From Gallionella sp. (GTDB lineage Bacteria > Pseudomonadota > Gammaproteobacteria > Burkholderiales > Gallionellaceae): 64,000 bases of DNA. The notes beneath the pieces were generated by a model. The model was given only the letters and a program-made list of their open reading frames with translations. It did not search any database and had not been told where the DNA came from. A program made the position numbers and the translations under genes. This document shows positions 59,540 to 64,000 of the stretch, in pieces. Within the stretch, counting starts at the first letter, position 1. Each line of letters starts with the position of its first letter. The stretch is from NCBI GenBank assembly GCA_023259035.1, contig JAHFRA010000011.1, positions 1 through 64,000 of the forward strand. Direction: 5' to 3'.

Positions 59540-60010
59540 ATGAACATTAACCTGACACTGTTCTCGCAGGCGCTGACGTTCGCCATTTTGATATGGTTCA
59601 CCGTGAAGTTTGTCTGGCCACCTTTGTTGGCGGCGGTCGAGGCGCGTCAAAAAACTATCGCCGATGGCTTGGCTTTTGCTGAGCGTGCCAAGCACGACCT
59701 CGAGTTGGCTGCCAAACGTTCTGCTGACGTTTTGCGGGAAGCAAAAGAAAAGGCTGGTGAAATTATTAGCCATGGCGAGAAGCGCGCCAGTGAAATTGTC
59801 GAAGAAGCCAAGGTGCAGGCCAAGATTGAAGGTGATCGTATCATCACAGGCGCCAAGGCTGAACTTGATCGGGAGGTGTTTCAAGCCAGAGAGCAATTGC
59901 GTACCCACGTGTCAGCAATTGCGCTTGCCGGCGCGGGCAAAATCCTTGGTCGGGAAATTGATGCCAAGGCGCACAACGATCTGCTCGACAAGCTGGTTGC
60001 GGAAATTTAA
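59540..60010 (+). CDS. atpF: ATP synthase Fo subunit b
   Basis: Peripheral-stalk subunit of 156 residues (E. coli 156). One N-terminal membrane helix (about 5-25, [21 protein letters not shown]) is followed by a long charged helix that dimerises. It lies 41 bp after atpE and 5 bp before atpH. Confidence 0.95.
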   Translation: MNINLTLFSQALTFAILIWFTVKFVWPPLLAAVEARQKTIADGLAFAERAKHDLELAAKRSADVLREAKEKAGEIISHGEKRASEIVEEAKVQAKIEGDRIITGAKAELDREVFQAREQLRTHVSAIALAGAGKILGREIDAKAHNDLLDKLVAEI

Positions 60011-60015
60011 ACGTC

Positions 60016-60549
60016 ATGTCTGAAGCCATCACCATTGCTCGGCCATACGCACAGGCAGCATTTGAAGAAGCGCAAATATTGTCGGACCTGAAAGGCTGGG
60101 CGGAGGTGTTGACCTCTCTTGCCGAGGCGGTCTGCTATCCAGAAGTCCGCGCGGTAGTCGCCAGCCAACAGGTTGCCAAACCGCAACTCGAAAGTTTGAT
60201 GGTGGATTTACTGGGCAGCCAGGCAAACGTACAGCAGCGTAATTTCGTTCGCATACTGGTGAAGAATCAACGTCTGCTGGTGCTCCCGGAAATTGCCGCA
60301 ATCTTTGAAAATCTGCGGGCGGAGGCGGAAAAAACAGTAAATGTGGTAGTGGATTCCGCGTTTGAGTTGTCTGCCGTTCAACAAGAAAAAATTGTCAAGT
60401 CACTGAAAGCGCGCATGGGCCGGGAAATCAAGCTGGTCTGTAAAATCAATAAAGAATTACTAGGCGGTATAGTGATCCGTGCCGGCGACAAGGTGATCGA
60501 CGGTTCAGCGCGCACCCGCCTTGGCGAAATGGCAAAAGCTTTTGCCTGA
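60016..60549 (+). CDS. atpH: ATP synthase F1 subunit delta
   Basis: Stator subunit of 177 residues connecting F1 to the b dimer. It has the N-terminal ITIARPYAQAAFEEAQ and the C-terminal family signature LLGGIVIRAGDKVIDGSARTRL. It follows atpF after 5 bp. Confidence 0.94.
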   Translation: MSEAITIARPYAQAAFEEAQILSDLKGWAEVLTSLAEAVCYPEVRAVVASQQVAKPQLESLMVDLLGSQANVQQRNFVRILVKNQRLLVLPEIAAIFENLRAEAEKTVNVVVDSAFELSAVQQEKIVKSLKARMGREIKLVCKINKELLGGIVIRAGDKVIDGSARTRLGEMAKAFA

Positions 60550-60579
60550 AAATAGGTTTATCAAGATAAGGAAATCCAG

Positions 60580-62121
60580 ATGAAGCTCAACCCTTCTGAA
60601 ATCAGCAGTTTGATTCGCAGTCGCATCGATAATTTCGAGGCGCTAACACAAGAGCGCACCGAAGGAACAGTAGTCAGCGTAACTGACGGCATCGTTCGCG
60701 TGCATGGGCTCTCCGATGTGATGCAAGGTGAAATGCTGGAATTTCCCGGCAACACTTTCGGTTTGGCGCTGAATCTGGAGCGCGATTCTGTCGGTGCGGT
60801 GGTGCTGGGTGAATATGAGCACATCACCGAAGGAGACACGGTTAAATGCACGGGCCGCATTCTGGAAGTACCGGTTGGACCGGAATTGTGCGGCCGTGTG
60901 GTGAACGCGTTGGGCCAGCCGATTGACGGCAAGGGCCCGATCAACGCTAAAATGACCGATAAGCTTGAAAAAGTTGCACCAGGCGTAATTTCGCGTAAAT
61001 CGGTTGACCAGCCGGTGCAAACCGGCCTGAAGTCGATCGACTCGATGGTTCCGATAGGACGCGGCCAACGCGAGTTGATCATTGGCGACCGCCAAACAGG
61101 CAAGACCGCCGTTGCGGTAGACACCATCATCAATCAGAAAGGTCAGAATATGACCTGCGTATACGTGGCTATTGGTCAAAAGGCTTCGACCATCGCCAAC
61201 GTGGTGCGCAAACTGGAAGAACATGGCGCGCTGGGTTACACCATCGTGGTCGCTGCTTCTGCCTCTGATTCCGCTGCGATGCAGTTCTTGGCGCCCTACG
61301 CCGGTTGTACGATGGGCGAATACTTCCGCGACCGCGGACAGGATGCACTGATTGTTTACGACGACCTGACCAAGCAAGCTTGGGCATACCGTCAAATTTC
61401 CCTGCTGTTGCGCCGTCCACCAGGCCGCGAAGCCTACCCCGGTGACGTGTTCTATCTGCACTCCCGTCTGCTGGAACGCGCTGCCCGTGTGAATGCCGAT
61501 TATGTGGAAGCGTTTACCAAGGGCGAGGTTAAGGGCAGGACTGGCTCGCTGACCGCATTGCCGATTATTGAGACGCAAGCGGGAGACGTGTCTGCTTTCG
61601 TGCCAACCAACGTGATTTCCATCACCGACGGCCAGATATTTCTGGAAACCGACCTGTTTAACGCGGGTATCCGACCTGCAATTAACGCCGGCGTCTCGGT
61701 GTCTCGCGTGGGCGGCGCGGCGCAAACCAAGGTGATCAAGAAGCTGGGTGGGGGTGTGCGTCTGGCACTGGCGCAGTATCGCGAACTGGCAGCTTTTGCG
61801 CAGTTCGCATCCGATCTGGACGAGGCCACACGCAAGCAGTTGGAGCGCGGACGACTGGTGACAGAATTGATGAAACAGTTGCAGTACTGCCCGCTGTCGG
61901 TTGCTGAAATGGCCGTATCGCTATTTGCAGTTAACAAAGGCTACTTCGATGATGTATCGGTGCCAAAAGCTCTGGCATTTGAGTCTGCACTTCATTCCTA
62001 CCTGAAATCCAGCAGCAAAAGTTTGTTGGACGCGATCGAGTCCAGCAAGGATTTGAATCCCGAGAATGAAAAACTATTGTCCGCAGCCATTGAAACATTC
62101 AAGGCAACGGCTGCTTATTAG
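60580..62121 (+). CDS. atpA: ATP synthase F1 subunit alpha
   Basis: Non-catalytic nucleotide-binding subunit of 513 residues. Walker A is [15 protein letters not shown], the conserved arginine region is in [19 protein letters not shown], and the beta-barrel N-domain opens [20 protein letters not shown]. Length equals the E. coli protein. It is preceded by AAGGAAATC. Confidence 0.97.
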   Translation: MKLNPSEISSLIRSRIDNFEALTQERTEGTVVSVTDGIVRVHGLSDVMQGEMLEFPGNTFGLALNLERDSVGAVVLGEYEHITEGDTVKCTGRILEVPVGPELCGRVVNALGQPIDGKGPINAKMTDKLEKVAPGVISRKSVDQPVQTGLKSIDSMVPIGRGQRELIIGDRQTGKTAVAVDTIINQKGQNMTCVYVAIGQKASTIANVVRKLEEHGALGYTIVVAASASDSAAMQFLAPYAGCTMGEYFRDRGQDALIVYDDLTKQAWAYRQISLLLRRPPGREAYPGDVFYLHSRLLERAARVNADYVEAFTKGEVKGRTGSLTALPIIETQAGDVSAFVPTNVISITDGQIFLETDLFNAGIRPAINAGVSVSRVGGAAQTKVIKKLGGGVRLALAQYRELAAFAQFASDLDEATRKQLERGRLVTELMKQLQYCPLSVAEMAVSLFAVNKGYFDDVSVPKALAFESALHSYLKSSSKSLLDAIESSKDLNPENEKLLSAAIETFKATAAY

Positions 62122-62134
62122 GGCGGGGTAAAAA

Positions 62135-63001
62135 ATGGCTGGCGGAAAAGAGATACGCGCAAAAATCAAGAGCGTGGAAAACACGCGCAAGATCACGCGC
62201 GCCATGGAAATGGTTGCAGCGGCCAAGATGCGCAAAGCACAGGAACGTATGCGTGCCTCACGCCCCTATGCCGAAAAAATTCGCAATGTCGCGGCGCACC
62301 TGTCTCGCGCCAACCCGGAATACGAACACTCGTTTCTGGAAAAACGCGAAAATATTAATAACGTTGGGTTGATTATAGTAACTTCCGATAAAGGCTTGTG
62401 CGGTGGGTTGAACACAAACATTCTGCGTCTCGCAGTAAACCGGATGAAGACATGGGAAGCCGAAGGAAAAGGTATTTCAATTTGCGCGATTGGCAACAAG
62501 GGTCTGGGTTTTATGTCGCGCATCGGTGCCAAGGTCAAATCCAACATGACTGGCTTGGGCGATACGCCGCATATTGAAAAACTGATTGGCGTTGTGAAAG
62601 TGATGCTGGATGCTTATGCAGTAGGGGAAATAGACGCCATCTATCTGTGCTACAACGACTTCGTTAACACCATGAAGCAAGAGCCGCGTGTGGATCAATT
62701 GCTGCCGCTGAGCGGCGAGCAATTGGGGACTGCCAAGGGTAATTGGGACTATATCTACGAGCCGGATGCCAAGCAGGTGATTGATGAGTTGCTGGTGCGT
62801 TATATCGAGTCGCTGGTTTATCAGGCCGTCGTGGAGAACATGGCTTCCGAACAGAGCGCGCGGATGGTGGCGATGAAAGCCGCCTCGGATAATGCAAAGA
62901 GTGTAATTGGTGAGCTCAAGCTGGTATACAACAAAGCGCGCCAAGCAGCTATCACACGCGAAATTTCGGAAATCGTCAGCGGCGCAGCGGCAGTTGGCTA
63001 A
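62135..63001 (+). CDS. atpG: ATP synthase F1 subunit gamma
   Basis: Central rotor shaft of 288 residues. The coiled-coil N-terminus reads [30 protein letters not shown] and the C-terminus [41 protein letters not shown], both highly conserved. It lies 13 bp after atpA. Confidence 0.97.
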   Translation: MAGGKEIRAKIKSVENTRKITRAMEMVAAAKMRKAQERMRASRPYAEKIRNVAAHLSRANPEYEHSFLEKRENINNVGLIIVTSDKGLCGGLNTNILRLAVNRMKTWEAEGKGISICAIGNKGLGFMSRIGAKVKSNMTGLGDTPHIEKLIGVVKVMLDAYAVGEIDAIYLCYNDFVNTMKQEPRVDQLLPLSGEQLGTAKGNWDYIYEPDAKQVIDELLVRYIESLVYQAVVENMASEQSARMVAMKAASDNAKSVIGELKLVYNKARQAAITREISEIVSGAAAVG

Positions 63002-63045
63002 TTGATAGCTGGTAGCTTGAGTGCTACAGCGAATTACAAAATTAA

Positions 63046-64000
<955 letters not shown>

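Overview
This window looks like the replication-origin region of a betaproteobacterial chromosome. Protein families and gene neighbourhoods (pilS-PP0621, argS-SPOR-dsbA-SDR, hemCDXY, dnaA/rpmH/rnpA/yidD/yidC, gid-par-atp) resemble iron-oxidising or sulfur-type Nitrosomonadales such as Gallionellaceae. That placement is inference: the window has no 16S rRNA gene or energy-metabolism marker.

Left part (1-16.2 kb): the end of an Ala/Lys-repeat histone H1-like gene; ampD with a PilS/PilR-type two-component pair; a minus-strand cluster argS - SPOR protein - dsbA - short-chain dehydrogenase - rquA-like rhodoquinone gene; pyrE; purE-purC-carbonic anhydrase; fbp; a YchJ protein; and srkA.

Middle (16.4-44.5 kb): hemC-hemD-hemX-hemY; a rhodanese and a cation diffusion facilitator; glnA behind a clear sigma-54 promoter, followed by its regulators ntrB (glnL) and ntrC (glnG); a secreted DUF5648 protein; mpl; two tandem FKBP prolyl isomerases; metH; and an assimilatory sulfate cluster tauE-cysI-cysH-cysD-cysN with a divergent cysB. 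The cysH gene encodes a [4Fe-4S] APS reductase and no cysC is seen, so sulfate would go via APS directly to sulfite and sulfide. Downstream of cysB lies an IS5-family transposase remnant.

Origin part (44.5-64 kb): gyrB, dnaN and dnaA point left; rpmH, rnpA, yidD, yidC, mnmE, mnmG, rsmG, parA, parB and the F1Fo ATP synthase operon (atpI-B-E-F-H-A-G-D, the last one cut by the window end) point right. A perfect DnaA box lies between dnaA and rpmH. Two perfect parS palindromes flank the origin, one between gyrB and dnaN and one between mnmE and mnmG. The stretch from dnaN to about rnpA is visibly more AT-rich than its surroundings.

No CRISPR array, prophage, tRNA or rRNA was seen. The most unusual content is repeats and gene fossils. 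A ~145-bp inverted-repeat element sits directly upstream of both purE and mnmG and supplies their Shine-Dalgarno sequence. C-rich palindromes are inserted in frame into mpl and metH. A hairpin repeat has compensatory changes between its two copies. A 3' remnant of a second cysH lies beside the intact gene. One FKBP gene has a frameshifted signal-peptide relic upstream.
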